A program made the translations under genes and the position numbers. This document shows, piece by piece, positions 1-9,896 of a stretch of DNA of 64,000 bases. The DNA comes from Gammaproteobacteria bacterium. Its GTDB lineage: Bacteria > Pseudomonadota > Gammaproteobacteria > Xanthomonadales > Wenzhouxiangellaceae. The DNA lies in the NCBI GenBank assembly GCA_003567685.1, contig PWYW01000020.1:1-64000 (forward strand), in the 5' to 3' direction. Within the stretch, counting starts at the first letter, position 1; every line of letters begins with the position of its first letter. The notes under the pieces were generated by a model. That model searched no databases, was not told the origin of the DNA, and saw nothing but the letters and a program-made list of their open reading frames with translations.

Positions 1-1906
1 CGAATGCCGCCCGCAGGGCAACCTCGGTCTTGCCGAAGCCAACGTCACCGCAGACTACCCGGTCCATCGGCTGGTCCGAGGCAAGGTCAGCCAGGACGGC
101 GCGAATGGCCTTGTCCTGATCTTCGGTTTCCTCGTACTGGAAGCCGGCGGCAAAACGGGCGTAAAGGCCCGCATCCAGACCATAGGCATGGCCGTGCCGG
201 GCGGCTCGACGCGCCTGCAGGTTCAACAGTTCGGCCGCCACGTCACGCACTTTTTCCGCGGCCTTGCGCCGGGTCTTGCGCCATTGCTCCGAGCCCAGGC
301 GGCTCAGCGTGACGTGGTCCGGATCCGCTCCGGTATAGCGGCTCACCAAGTGGAGGTCAGTGACCGGCACATACAGCTTGTCGCCACCGTCGTATTCGAG
401 CGTCAGGTACTCGCCGGTTGCATCGCCAACGTCCAGCACCTCCAGGCCCAGGTAGCGCCCGATGCCATGTTCCAGGTGGACGACGAGGGCGCCGGCCTGC
501 AAGTCGGCCAGGCTTTTGACCAGGCTTTCAGGGTCCTGGCCGGTGCGACGCTCTCGGCGCTGGTTGCGCGTATGACCGGGGAATAGTTCGTTTTCGCTGA
601 ATACCATCAGCTTGCGCTCGGCCAGGTGACAGCCGCTGGACACTGGCATGACCACCAGCGCCAGCCTGTCGTCGCCACTGATGAAGGCCGACCAGCTTTC
701 AAGCGGTTTGATGTCGAGGCCGGACTTGCGGAAGGCAGCGAGCAGCATTTCCCGTCGGCCAGTGGTATCGGCGGCAATCAGGCATCGGCCGGGCAGTTGC
801 TCCAGGATTTTGATGGAGGCTTCAAGTTGATGGTCGAAGTCAAGGGCCGGCAGCTCCCCGACAACTCCCTTGGCTGGGGCACGTCGGGTGATGCGTGCCG
901 TGCTGGCGGCGGACAGGCGCTTGGCCGTCTGGTGATGGTCGAAAAACAGTTCCTCTGGTCTGAGCGCCGGCCGACTGATGTCACCGCTGCGTTGTTCGTG
1001 CCGGAACTGCACCTGTTCCCAATGCTCTTTGGCCGCCTGGTCGGTGTCGGGAGCCAGTATCAGGCGGAATTTTTCGGGCAGGTGATCGAGAAAATGGCTG
1101 GTGTCGTCGAAAAATAACGGCAGGTACTGCTCAAGCCCCTGGCCATGAATGCCCTCGCCAACCTCCACGTAGGGCAGGGCGCGTCTGAGATCCATATCGA
1201 AGCGCATCCGGAACCGCCGCCGGAAGGCCTGCCTGGCGTCTTCGTCGAAGGGATACTCGCGTGCCGGCAGCATGTCGATCTGCTGGATTTTTTCGATTGA
1301 TCGCTGACTTTCCGGGTCGAACAGTCGGATCGAATCAATCTCGTCATCGAAAAATTCAACACGAAACGGCGATGGACGGCCCATTGGCCACAAATCAATC
1401 ACCGAGCCGCGCAGCGCGAACTGTCCAGGTTGCCAGACCTGATCGGAGGACTGGTAACCAGCGGCGCCGAGTTGGTCTCGAAAGACAATCGGGTCCAGAG
1501 TTTGGCCGCTTTTCAGGGACAAGCTCTGGCCGCGAATCCAGGCGGGCGGCGGCAAGCGTTGCATCAGCGCACTGACAGAGACCACGATGACCGCGTTGGC
1601 CCGCTGGACCAGACCGGCGAGCAGCGCCATTCGTCGCGAAATCAGATCGGGGTGCGGTGAATACAAATCATAGGGCAGTATTTCCCAGTCGGGGAACAGC
1701 TCGGCACTGGGGCCGTCCAACTGGTTCAAGTCATCCCGGAGCTGGCGGGCGGAATAGTTGTCGGGCGTCACGACCACCAGGGGGCCGCCCTTGCGACGGG
1801 CTTCGGCAGAAATTGCCAGTGCCAGCGGCAGGCCGTCGAGTTGCGGCCAGTCAGCCGGTGCGCCCGCCTCTGATCGGGGCGGGTTGAACAGGGAAAAACC
1901 TTGCAT
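1..1906 (-). CDS. mfd: Transcription-repair coupling factor Mfd, N-terminal two-thirds (runs off window)
   Basis: Mfd is an ATP-driven translocase that removes RNA polymerase stalled at DNA lesions and recruits UvrA. About 635 residues are in the window, starting at an ATG at 1906. The N-terminal UvrB-homology part is followed by the RNA-polymerase-interaction region (VVHLEHGIGRYLGL, near base 470), and the start of the helicase module with Walker A (GDVGFGKTE) lies at the very edge. The C-terminal helicase half and the TRG motif lie outside. No in-frame stop interrupts the part I read. Upstream on the minus strand there is a TACAAT-like -10 but no convincing -35. It is divergent from the tRNA-Val/thrS block. 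Confidence 0.96.
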   Translation of the reverse strand, partial: MQGFSLFNPPRSEAGAPADWPQLDGLPLALAISAEARRKGGPLVVVTPDNYSARQLRDDLNQLDGPSAELFPDWEILPYDLYSPHPDLISRRMALLAGLVQRANAVIVVSVSALMQRLPPPAWIRGQSLSLKSGQTLDPIVFRDQLGAAGYQSSDQVWQPGQFALRGSVIDLWPMGRPSPFRVEFFDDEIDSIRLFDPESQRSIEKIQQIDMLPAREYPFDEDARQAFRRRFRMRFDMDLRRALPYVEVGEGIHGQGLEQYLPLFFDDTSHFLDHLPEKFRLILAPDTDQAAKEHWEQVQFRHEQRSGDISRPALRPEELFFDHHQTAKRLSAASTARITRRAPAKGVVGELPALDFDHQLEASIKILEQLPGRCLIAADTTGRREMLLAAFRKSGLDIKPLESWSAFISGDDRLALVVMPVSSGCHLAERKLMVFSENELFPGHTRNQRRERRTGQDPESLVKSLADLQAGALVVHLEHGIGRYLGLEVLDVGDATGEYLTLEYDGGDKLYVPVTDLHLVSRYTGADPDHVTLSRLGSEQWRKTRRKAAEKVRDVAAELLNLQARRAARHGHAYGLDAGLYARFAAGFQYEETEDQDKAIRAVLADLASDQPMDRVVCGDVGFGKTEVALRAAF

Positions 1907-2085
1907 TGGATACCGCTTGGAAATCGCTCGCGCCTGAGCGGGGGCGATATTGTATCAACCGAGAGTGTGGCCAAGGCCGATGGTCGCCGCCGGATGCGCT
2001 TGTGCAGAATCGCCCATTCCGGGCCTGTTGTGTTCGCTTCATGCGGGCTGAATGCGACTTTGAGGAGGGATGTTCCGTTGAAAGC

Positions 2086-2114
2086 TTGACGGACTTGGTT
2101 TCGTGGTTAATAAT
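2086..2114 (+). promoter_or_regulatory. Sigma-70 promoter of tRNA-Val
   Basis: The -35 box TTGACG (2086-2091) and -10 box AATAAT (2109-2114) are separated by exactly 17 bp, each matching consensus at five of six positions. A GC-rich discriminator (GCTCGG) follows the -10, as is usual for growth-rate and stringently controlled stable-RNA promoters. The tRNA begins 18 bases after the -10. Confidence 0.8.
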
Positions 2115-2131
2115 GCTCGGCTTGATGGCAA

Positions 2132-2208
2132 GGGCGATTAGCTCAGTTGGTTAGAGCGCTGTCTTGACATGGCAGAGGTCACTAGTTCGAATCTAGTATC
2201 GCCCACCA
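2132..2208 (+). tRNA. tRNA-Val (anticodon GAC)
   Basis: A complete 77-nt cloverleaf can be drawn. The acceptor stem is GGGCGAT paired with ATCGCCC, the D arm GCTC/GAGC, and the anticodon stem CTGTC/GGCAG with loop TTGACAT giving anticodon GAC. The T arm is ACTAG/CTAGT around TTCGAAT. The 3' ACCA is genome-encoded. It is transcribed alone from its own promoter and followed by an intrinsic terminator. Confidence 0.97.
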
Positions 2209-2268
2209 AAAACCTGCCTGGATGGCTCTGTGTATCGATACATGGCAATCCAGGCAGGTTTTTTGTTT
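2209..2268 (+). terminator. Intrinsic terminator after tRNA-Val
   Basis: A long inverted repeat pairs AAAACCTGCCTGGAT with ATCCAGGCAGGTTTT, followed by a T-rich run to about 2270. The loop itself contains a second palindrome (TGTATCGATACA), so the hairpin can extend. It abuts the tRNA CCA end and insulates tRNA-Val from thrS. Confidence 0.9.
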
Positions 2269-2397
2269 TTCGGCCATGCCTCCGGGGCCCCGAGATGTTG
2301 TGCCGAGGCGGTCGCCGAGCGGAACATTCCCACCGGCCCTGGCCAAAATTCTTTATAATTCCAGCTTTTGCCAAGCCCTTCCGGCAGGTTTTTGTTC

Positions 2398-4332
2398 ATG
2401 GTTCAGATCACGCTCCCAGATGGCAGTCAGAAATCCTTTGACGGACCCGTTTCGGTCCATGAGGTAGCCGAGTCGATTGGTTCGGGTCTTGCCAAGGCAA
2501 CACTGGCAGGCGAAGTGAACGGTCGCCTGGTCGACGCCAGCCACACAATCGACAGCGACGCCGATCTGCGCATCATTACCGGGCGCGATGAAGAAGGCCT
2601 GGATCTGATTCGCCACTCTACGGCGCACTTGATGGCCCAGGCCGTCCAGCGCCTGTTTCCTGGTACCCAGGTCACAATCGGCCCGGTCATCGACAACGGC
2701 TTTTACTATGATTTTGCAAGGGAAGAGCCCTTCAAGCCGGAAGATCTCGAAAAGATCGAGCAGGAAATGAGCCGCATCGTCAAGGAGGACCTGCCGGTGT
2801 TTCGGGAACTCATGGACAGAGACGACGCGATTCGTTTTTTCCGTGAGATGGGCGAGGAGTACAAGGCAGAAATTATCGGCTCTATTCCGGAAGGCGAAGA
2901 GATTTCCCTCTATCGCCAGGGCGATTTTATCGACCTGTGCCGCGGTCCACACATTCCGTCGACCGGCAAGCTGGGTGCCTTCAAGCTGACCAAGCTGGCT
3001 GGAGCCTACTGGCGTGGCGACTCGAACAACGAGATGCTTCAGCGCATTTACGGCACCGCCTGGGGCGACAAGAAACAGCTGAAAGCCTATTTGCATCGTC
3101 TTGAGGAAGCTGAAAAGCGCGACCACCGTCGCCTCGGTCGTCAACTTGACCTGTTCCACTTCGAAGACTACGCCCCGGGCGCCGTGTTCTGGCATCCGCG
3201 TGGCTGGACGCTGTTCCGCAAGCTGGTGGATTACGTCCGAAGCCGCCACGATGAGTCTGGCTACATCGAAGTGAACACGCCTGATGTGATGGACAGGGCG
3301 CTGTGGGAAACCTCGGGTCACTGGGGCAACTACCGCGAAAACATGTTCACCACCCAGACCGAGGACGAGCGCGTGTTCGCCCTGAAGCCCATGAATTGCC
3401 CCGGTTCGGTGGCCATGTTCAAGCAGGGTCTGAAAAGCTATCGCGATCTGCCAATTCGCATGGCGGAATTCGGCAAGGTGCACCGTTATGAGCCTTCAGG
3501 TGCCCTGCATGGCCTCATGCGCGTCCGACACTTCACTCAGGATGATGCACACATCTACTGCACCGAGGACCAGATGCAGGAAGAGTGTCGCAAGGTCATC
3601 GAGCTGAATCTTTCGGTCTATCGGGATTTCGGTTTCGACGATGTGCGGTTGAAATTTGCAGACCGCCCCGAAAATCGAATAGGCGACGATCAAACCTGGG
3701 ATAAATTGGAAGGTGCACTCAAAGGTGCCATCGATGCCATGGGTCTTGACTACACCTACAATCCCGGAGAGGGTGCCTTCTACGGTCCGAAGATTGAGTT
3801 CGTTTTGCGCGATGCCATCGGCCGGGACTGGCAATGCGGCACGCTTCAGGTTGATCTGAACCTGCCGGAGCGCTTCGATGCGACTTACCGGAGCGCTGAC
3901 GGCGGCGACCGTCGACCGGTCATGCTGCACAGGGCCTTGCTGGGGTCGCTGGAGCGATTTACCGGAATACTCATCGAACACTTCGCCGGACAGTTCCCGC
4001 TCTGGCTGGCACCCGTGCAAGCCGTAGTCATGAACATCACCGATGCCCAGGCCGACTACGTCCAGAGCGTGGCCGAGCAACTGCGTGCGGCTGGTTTGCG
4101 CGTCGATACCGACTTGAGAAACGAGAAGATTGGCTATAAAATCCGCGGCCGCACGCTGGAGAAGATTCCCTATCTCCTGGTGGTTGGCGATCGTGAAGTG
4201 GAGCAGGGCAAGGTCGCTGTTCGCAAGCGTGACGGTACCGATCTGGGCAGCATGCCACTGGACGACCTGAAAGCCCTTTTGCTCGAAGAGGTGGCGCAGC
4301 GCGGCGTCTTGAACGATAATTCGGGCCACTGA
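2398..4332 (+). CDS. thrS: Threonine--tRNA ligase
   Basis: Class II aminoacyl-tRNA synthetase charging tRNA-Thr. It is 644 residues from the ATG at 2398 ([10 protein letters not shown]). An upstream in-frame start at 2368 would add ten residues that do not resemble the family. Domain order is TGS (about 1-60), SAD editing domain (about 170-220), class II core, and anticodon-binding domain (about 540-640). The zinc ligands fall at Cys334, His385 and His511, the same numbers as in E. coli ThrRS. Motif 2 is seen in [21 protein letters not shown] consensus -10 (TATAAT, 2354-2359) lies upstream, but no good -35. It heads the infC-rpmI-rplT-pheST operon. Confidence 0.98.
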   Translation: MVQITLPDGSQKSFDGPVSVHEVAESIGSGLAKATLAGEVNGRLVDASHTIDSDADLRIITGRDEEGLDLIRHSTAHLMAQAVQRLFPGTQVTIGPVIDNGFYYDFAREEPFKPEDLEKIEQEMSRIVKEDLPVFRELMDRDDAIRFFREMGEEYKAEIIGSIPEGEEISLYRQGDFIDLCRGPHIPSTGKLGAFKLTKLAGAYWRGDSNNEMLQRIYGTAWGDKKQLKAYLHRLEEAEKRDHRRLGRQLDLFHFEDYAPGAVFWHPRGWTLFRKLVDYVRSRHDESGYIEVNTPDVMDRALWETSGHWGNYRENMFTTQTEDERVFALKPMNCPGSVAMFKQGLKSYRDLPIRMAEFGKVHRYEPSGALHGLMRVRHFTQDDAHIYCTEDQMQEECRKVIELNLSVYRDFGFDDVRLKFADRPENRIGDDQTWDKLEGALKGAIDAMGLDYTYNPGEGAFYGPKIEFVLRDAIGRDWQCGTLQVDLNLPERFDATYRSADGGDRRPVMLHRALLGSLERFTGILIEHFAGQFPLWLAPVQAVVMNITDAQADYVQSVAEQLRAAGLRVDTDLRNEKIGYKIRGRTLEKIPYLLVVGDREVEQGKVAVRKRDGTDLGSMPLDDLKALLLEEVAQRGVLNDNSGH

Positions 4333-4346
4333 ACCTTTTAATCAGC

Positions 4347-4362
4347 AGGAGAAGCACCCATC
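4347..4362 (+). promoter_or_regulatory. Shine-Dalgarno and AUC start of infC
   Basis: AGGAG (4347-4351) sits 8 nt before an ATC codon at 4360-4362. The in-frame stop TAA at 4339-4341 closes the frame upstream. No ATG, GTG or TTG lies between that stop and the codons for the conserved IF3 N-terminus (TRRNEDI). In E. coli, infC starts at AUU and IF3 discriminates against it, giving autogenous repression. AUC is in the same discriminated class. Confidence 0.85.
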
Positions 4363-4878
4363 GCAAGCGAAAAACAGACCCGGCGCAACGAGGACATTAG
4401 TGCCCCTCAAGTGCGCGTTGTGGGTTCCGACGGTGAACAAGTCGGGGTTATGGGCATCAGGGATGCCCTTGCCAAGGCCGAAGAAGAAGGCATGGATCTG
4501 GTGGAAATTGCACCGCAAGCCGATCCGCCCGTATGCCGGATCATGGATTGGGGCAAGTTCCGCTTCGAGGCTCAGAAAAAGTCTCAGGCTGCTCGAAAGA
4601 AGCAGAAGCAGATCCAGGTCAAGGAAGTGAAATTCCGGCCAGGCACCGAAGACCATGACTACGACGTCAAGATGCGCAATCTCCGTCGGTTCATCGAGGA
4701 AGGCAACAAGGTCAAGGTAACGCTGCGCTTCCGCGGTCGCGAAATGGCTCACCAGGAGCTGGGTCGTGATCTGCTCAAGCGCGTCGAGGGTGATATGGGC
4801 GACGAGATTACCGTGGAGCAGTACCCCCGGATGGAAGGTCGCCAAATGGTGATGATGATTTCGCCGAAGAAGACCTGA
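4360..4878 (+). CDS. infC: Translation initiation factor IF-3
   Basis: IF3 binds the 30S subunit, prevents premature 50S joining and checks start-codon and initiator-tRNA pairing. The 172-residue product has the N-terminal domain with [17 protein letters not shown], a lysine-rich linker (about 75-90) and the C-terminal domain [20 protein letters not shown] place the start at ATC 4360 because of the ideal Shine-Dalgarno spacing and because a GTG start at 4411 would remove the conserved RRNEDI segment. It is 27 bp after thrS in the same operon. Confidence 0.95.
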   Translation: MASEKQTRRNEDISAPQVRVVGSDGEQVGVMGIRDALAKAEEEGMDLVEIAPQADPPVCRIMDWGKFRFEAQKKSQAARKKQKQIQVKEVKFRPGTEDHDYDVKMRNLRRFIEEGNKVKVTLRFRGREMAHQELGRDLLKRVEGDMGDEITVEQYPRMEGRQMVMMISPKKT

Positions 4879-5037
4879 CTTGCGCCCAGCCGCAGTCAGG
4901 GGTTAACGTTTTTGTGCAGGCAGGCTAATACCCTTCCCGCAATTTTGGCCCGAACGCAGCCAGACAAGTTTTGTCGGGGACGGCATCCCGACGAACGCTG
5001 CCCAGGGCGACATTGGTAAGTCAACAAGGAGAATGAA
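4879..5037 (+). promoter_or_regulatory. Leader of rpmI-rplT with stem-loop
   Basis: This 159-bp gap in an otherwise tight operon holds a hairpin (GTCGGG 4973-4978 with CCCGAC 4987-4992). There is also a weak promoter-like pair, TTAACG (4903-4908) and TAATAC (4926-4931), 17 bp apart. In E. coli and Bacillus, L20 represses its own operon by binding leader RNA here. The position suits such a site, but I could not establish a conserved L20-binding structure by eye. Confidence 0.4.
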
Positions 5038-5235
5038 ATGCCGAAGATGAAGAGTAACCGGGGCGCGGCCAAGCGCTTCCGGGCCACCGGTAGTGGCAAA
5101 ATCAAGCGCAAGCGCGCTTTCCACAGCCATATCCTCACCAAGAAGGACACCAAGCGCAAGCGTCGTCTGCGCTCGACTGTTCTGGTTGCCAAGTCTGACG
5201 AGAAGTCCGTTCGTCAGATGTTGCCCAAGCTTTGA
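5038..5235 (+). CDS. rpmI: 50S ribosomal protein L35 (bL35)
   Basis: A 65-residue, strongly basic protein beginning [14 protein letters not shown], with the family's [16 protein letters not shown] segment. The length equals the usual L35. A strong Shine-Dalgarno (AAGGAG) lies 7-8 bases upstream of the ATG. It is co-transcribed with infC upstream and rplT 20 bp downstream. Confidence 0.98.
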   Translation: MPKMKSNRGAAKRFRATGSGKIKRKRAFHSHILTKKDTKRKRRLRSTVLVAKSDEKSVRQMLPKL

Positions 5236-5255
5236 TTTCGCGGAGGATATGAAGA

Positions 5256-6624
<1,369 letters not shown>

Positions 6625-6644
6625 AGATCCAAAGGGAGTTTGTC

Positions 6645-9020
6645 TTGAAGATCAGCTATCGCTGGCTTAAGCAGTGGGTGACACTCGATCTCGACCCCGA
6701 ACAGGTCGCTGAACGATTTACCCTGGCTGGCCTGGAGGTCGACCAGGTTAGCCCCGTGGCACCGCCGCTGGATGGGGTCGTGGTCGGCGAAATCCTCACC
6801 GCCGAGCAGCACCCTGACGCCGATCGCCTGAAGGTTTGCACGGTAGCCGGTGATCAACAGGTCCGTACGATTGTCTGCGGCGCACCAAATGCTCGCGTCG
6901 GGCTGAAGGTGCCGTTGGCGACCGTTGGCACTATTCTGCCGGGCGGCTTGAAGATCAAGCCGGCGAAACTCCGCGGCGTGCGTTCCGAGGGAATGTTGTG
7001 CTCGGAGCCCGAGTTGGGTCTGGGTGAAGAAAGCGGTGGCCTGCTGGAATTGCCAAGCGACGCCCCGACGGGTGAGGCCTTGACTGATTACCTTGGGCTT
7101 GATGATCAGATACTGGATATCGATCTGACGCCCAACCGGGCCGATTGCCTGTCGGTGCGCGGATTGGCCCGCGAACTGGCCGCCTTGACCGGTGGGAAGT
7201 TGACGCCGCTGTCGATTGATCCGGTCGAGCCGGTTATTGACAACAGGCCGGTTATCCACCTCAAAGCTGCGGCTGACTGTCCCCGCTACATCGGGCGAAT
7301 CGTCAGGGATGTTGATGTCCAGGCGGCCACGCCGGGCTGGATGGTCGAAGCGCTGCGCCGCAGCGGAATCCGAAGTCTGGGTCCGATCGTTGACGTGACC
7401 AACTTCGTGTTGCTGGAATTGGGTCAGCCGATGCACGCTTTCGATCTGGCGACCCTGAAGGGAGACATTCGCGTTCGTCGTGCCACCAAGGGAGAGCCGC
7501 TGCAGCTGCTTGACGGACGTGATATTGCCTTGGATGATGACATGCTGGTTATCGCCGACGAGCAAAAGCCGATTGCCCTGGGTGGGGTCATGGGCGGTCT
7601 GCCGACAGCGGTATCGGATGCGACCAGGGATATTTTGCTTGAGTCGGCCTGGTTTGATCCTCGTGTCATAGCGGGACGTGCTCGGCGCCTCGGGCTGGCT
7701 ACCGAGTCGGCCCATCGCTTCGAGCGCGGTGTCGATCCGGAGCTGCAACGCGAAGCAATCGAGCGGGCGACGGCACTGATCGTGGAGATTGCAGGCGGCC
7801 AGCCCGGGCCGGTAGAAGAAAGCGTGAGCACGGCTGATTTGCCGGTTCAGCCAACCGTCCGTTTGCGAATGAATCGGCTTAACCGTCTGCTGGGGTCGGA
7901 CCTCGACGTGACAACCGTCGAGCGCATTTTGCTTGGGTTAGGGATGAGTCTGGAGCGAGACGGTGAAGATTTCCTCGTTCAGGCGCCCAGTGCTCGACGT
8001 GATATCGCCATTGAAGTCGACCTGATCGAGGAGGTGGCGAGGGTTTTTGGCTACGACAATCTGCCGTCCAGGCGGCCCGGCGGCGGGCTGAATATCGAGG
8101 TGAGCAGTGAAAGTCAGCTGCCGGAACAAACTCTGCGGACGCAACTGATTGCCAGAGGGTTTCAGGAGATTCTTACCTGGAGCTTCGTGAGCGAGGAAGT
8201 TCTGGATCGGCTCGATCTGATGGACGGCGCCCAGCCGCTTGCCAACCCGCTGAGCCGGGACATGGCGGTTTTGCGAACCAGTTTGCTGCCCGGCCTGCTG
8301 GAGACCGCAAGCGGTAATCTGCGCCGGCAACATCCGGATTTTCGCTTGTTTGAAACCGGCGTCTGTTTTCAACGTGGCGATGAAGGCTTCAGCGAGACCA
8401 GGCGTCTGGGCTTGCTGATGACCGGCCTGGCCGAGGGCGAGCATTTCAGTGCGCGTCCGCGAAGCCTGGACTTTTTCGATCTTAAGGGCGAGGTCGAACA
8501 ACTGCTTGAGCTGAACGCTTGTGCCGGAGATTTCCGCTTTGAGCGTAGCGAGCATTCATGGCTGCACCCTGGCCAGAGTGCGGACCTGATCTGCGATGGG
8601 CAGCGGGTAGGGTGGCTCGGACAACTCCATCCGATGCTCCTGGACCAATTGGATTGGTCGCAGACCGCCTTCGTTGCCGAAATAGATATGACTGCGCTGA
8701 TCCGGCGGCAATTGCCGCAGGCGTCCCCTTCGTCTCGCTACCCACAGGTTCGCCGGGATATCTCGTTTGTAATTGAGGACAGTGTGCCGGCAAGCGACAT
8801 CCTGGAGGTTGTACGAACCGCGGGCGGCGGGTTGCTGCACCGAGCGGCAATTTTCGACGAATACCGTGGTCAGGGTGTGGATTCGGGTGGCCGTAGTTTG
8901 TCAATCAGCTTGATTCTTCGGCATTTTTCGCGCACTCTAAGTGATACGGAAATCGAGGAAGTAGTACAGTCGGTACTGCTGGCGCTTCGGTCCCGGTACA
9001 ACATAAAGATGAGAGGGTAG
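6645..9020 (+). CDS. pheT: Phenylalanine--tRNA ligase beta subunit
   Basis: Editing and tRNA-binding subunit of PheRS, 791 residues. It starts at TTG 6645 (encoding MKISYRWLKQW), with AAGGGAG six bases upstream; no ATG fits the conserved N-terminus. Domains in order are the EMAP/OB tRNA-binding domain (about 40-150), B3/B4 editing domain (about 210-390), B5 (about 400-475), class II-like core and C-terminal FDX-ACB domain (about 700-791, from RYPQVRRDISFVI). ihfA begins 6 bp after its stop. Confidence 0.98.
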   Translation: MKISYRWLKQWVTLDLDPEQVAERFTLAGLEVDQVSPVAPPLDGVVVGEILTAEQHPDADRLKVCTVAGDQQVRTIVCGAPNARVGLKVPLATVGTILPGGLKIKPAKLRGVRSEGMLCSEPELGLGEESGGLLELPSDAPTGEALTDYLGLDDQILDIDLTPNRADCLSVRGLARELAALTGGKLTPLSIDPVEPVIDNRPVIHLKAAADCPRYIGRIVRDVDVQAATPGWMVEALRRSGIRSLGPIVDVTNFVLLELGQPMHAFDLATLKGDIRVRRATKGEPLQLLDGRDIALDDDMLVIADEQKPIALGGVMGGLPTAVSDATRDILLESAWFDPRVIAGRARRLGLATESAHRFERGVDPELQREAIERATALIVEIAGGQPGPVEESVSTADLPVQPTVRLRMNRLNRLLGSDLDVTTVERILLGLGMSLERDGEDFLVQAPSARRDIAIEVDLIEEVARVFGYDNLPSRRPGGGLNIEVSSESQLPEQTLRTQLIARGFQEILTWSFVSEEVLDRLDLMDGAQPLANPLSRDMAVLRTSLLPGLLETASGNLRRQHPDFRLFETGVCFQRGDEGFSETRRLGLLMTGLAEGEHFSARPRSLDFFDLKGEVEQLLELNACAGDFRFERSEHSWLHPGQSADLICDGQRVGWLGQLHPMLLDQLDWSQTAFVAEIDMTALIRRQLPQASPSSRYPQVRRDISFVIEDSVPASDILEVVRTAGGGLLHRAAIFDEYRGQGVDSGGRSLSISLILRHFSRTLSDTEIEEVVQSVLLALRSRYNIKMRG

Positions 9021-9026
9021 AAGGGG

Positions 9027-9326
9027 ATGGCGCTGACTAAAGCGGATCTGGCAGATTGTTTGTTTGATGAGGTGGGGTTGAACAAACGGGAAGCCAAGGA
9101 ATTTGTCGATGCCTGGTTCGAGATGATTCGTGGCTCGCTCGAGGACGGGGAGCCGGTCAAGCTGTCGGGTTTTGGCAATTTCCAGCTGCGCGACAAGAAT
9201 GAACGACCAGGACGCAACCCAAAAACAGGTGAAGAGATACCGATTTCGGCTCGCCGGGTGGTAACCTTCAAACCGGGACAGAAACTGAGGGCACGAGTCG
9301 AAGCATATGCTGGATCCGGGGAGTAA
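9027..9326 (+). CDS. ihfA: Integration host factor alpha subunit
   Basis: Nucleoid DNA-bending protein that pairs with IhfB. It is 99 residues, with the HU/IHF signature [20 protein letters not shown] carrying the beta-arm Pro used for intercalation. [13 protein letters not shown] is typical of IHF-alpha rather than HU. It is placed directly after pheT, the classical gammaproteobacterial location. Its 3' end overlaps the next gene by 20 bp. Confidence 0.96.
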   Translation: MALTKADLADCLFDEVGLNKREAKEFVDAWFEMIRGSLEDGEPVKLSGFGNFQLRDKNERPGRNPKTGEEIPISARRVVTFKPGQKLRARVEAYAGSGE

Positions 9327-9663
9327 TCAGGAGTTACCGCCGATTCCGGCGAAACGCTACTTCACGATCGGTGAAGTCAGTGACTTGTGCGCGGTCAAAC
9401 CGCATGTTCTGCGCTACTGGGAGCAGGAGTTCCCGCAACTCAAGCCAGTCAAACGCAGGGGTAACCGGCGCTATTATCAACGCCACGATGTGCTGATGGT
9501 CCGCCAGATACGCTCGCTTCTTCACGAACAGGGATTTACCATCATGGGCGCTCGCCAGCGACTGGAGGGTGAAGAAGCCCAGGACGATGTGTCCATGAGT
9601 CATCAACTCGTTCGCCAGATTCGGCTGGAACTCGAAGACGTATTGCAATTGCTTCGACGTTGA
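9307..9663 (+). CDS. MerR-family transcriptional regulator (ihfA-linked)
   Basis: A 118-residue protein with an N-terminal winged-helix MerR DNA-binding domain ([25 protein letters not shown], about 18-42, then [13 protein letters not shown]) and a short helical tail. It lacks the extended ligand-binding cysteines of metal sensors. An equivalent small MerR gene follows ihfA in many gammaproteobacteria. Its target and effector are unknown to me. The start overlaps ihfA, so the two are translationally coupled. It is the last gene of the operon. Confidence 0.88.
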   Translation: MLDPGSNQELPPIPAKRYFTIGEVSDLCAVKPHVLRYWEQEFPQLKPVKRRGNRRYYQRHDVLMVRQIRSLLHEQGFTIMGARQRLEGEEAQDDVSMSHQLVRQIRLELEDVLQLLRR

Positions 9664-9720
9664 TTGCGACGATCAGCGCTAGTATTTGGGTTATAATCTC
9701 GCCTCGAAAAGCTCTTCGGT

Positions 9721-9797
9721 CGGAGCGTAGCGCAGCCTGGTAGCGCACCACAATGGGGTTGTGGGGGTCGGAGGTTCGAATCCTCTCGCTCCGACCA
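9721..9797 (+). tRNA. tRNA-Pro (anticodon GGG)
   Basis: A 77-nt cloverleaf with acceptor stem CGGAGCG/CGCTCCG, D stem GCGC/GCGC, anticodon stem CCACA/TGTGG with loop ATGGGGT (anticodon GGG), T stem GGAGG/CCTCT around TTCGAAT, and encoded ACCA. A perfect TATAAT -10 lies at 9692-9697, with no recognisable -35 at normal spacing. No T-run terminator follows, so transcription may continue toward folE2. Confidence 0.96.
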
Positions 9798-9864
9798 ATT
9801 TTCTTCTCTCTTCCATCGCTTGCTTGGCGTCTGATTGCTCACGCTTTCTTTATTGGTCTGCGGT

Positions 9865-9880
9865 GTAATCATTATGTTAC
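9865..9880 (+). promoter_or_regulatory. Imperfect inverted repeat just upstream of folE2
   Basis: GTAATCATTATGTTAC has matching ends (GTAA and TTAC) around 8 bp, overlaps a TGTAAT -10-like sequence, and ends one base before the folE2 Shine-Dalgarno. In several proteobacteria folE2 is repressed by the zinc regulator Zur at AT-rich palindromes near the start codon. The sequence is only loosely similar to known Zur sites, so this is a candidate operator only. Confidence 0.3.
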
Positions 9881-9896
9881 CAAGGAGTTAAAACCG

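Noticed and set aside
1907-2085. Small ORFs in the mfd-tRNA-Val intergenic region
   Set aside because: Short overlapping frames on both strands, with no Shine-Dalgarno and no recognisable product; the region holds promoter elements only.
2353-3483. Long minus-strand frame (376 codons) antisense to thrS
   Set aside because: It mirrors thrS, whose product keeps every zinc ligand and motif. The antisense translation matches no family I know and comes from high GC in third positions.
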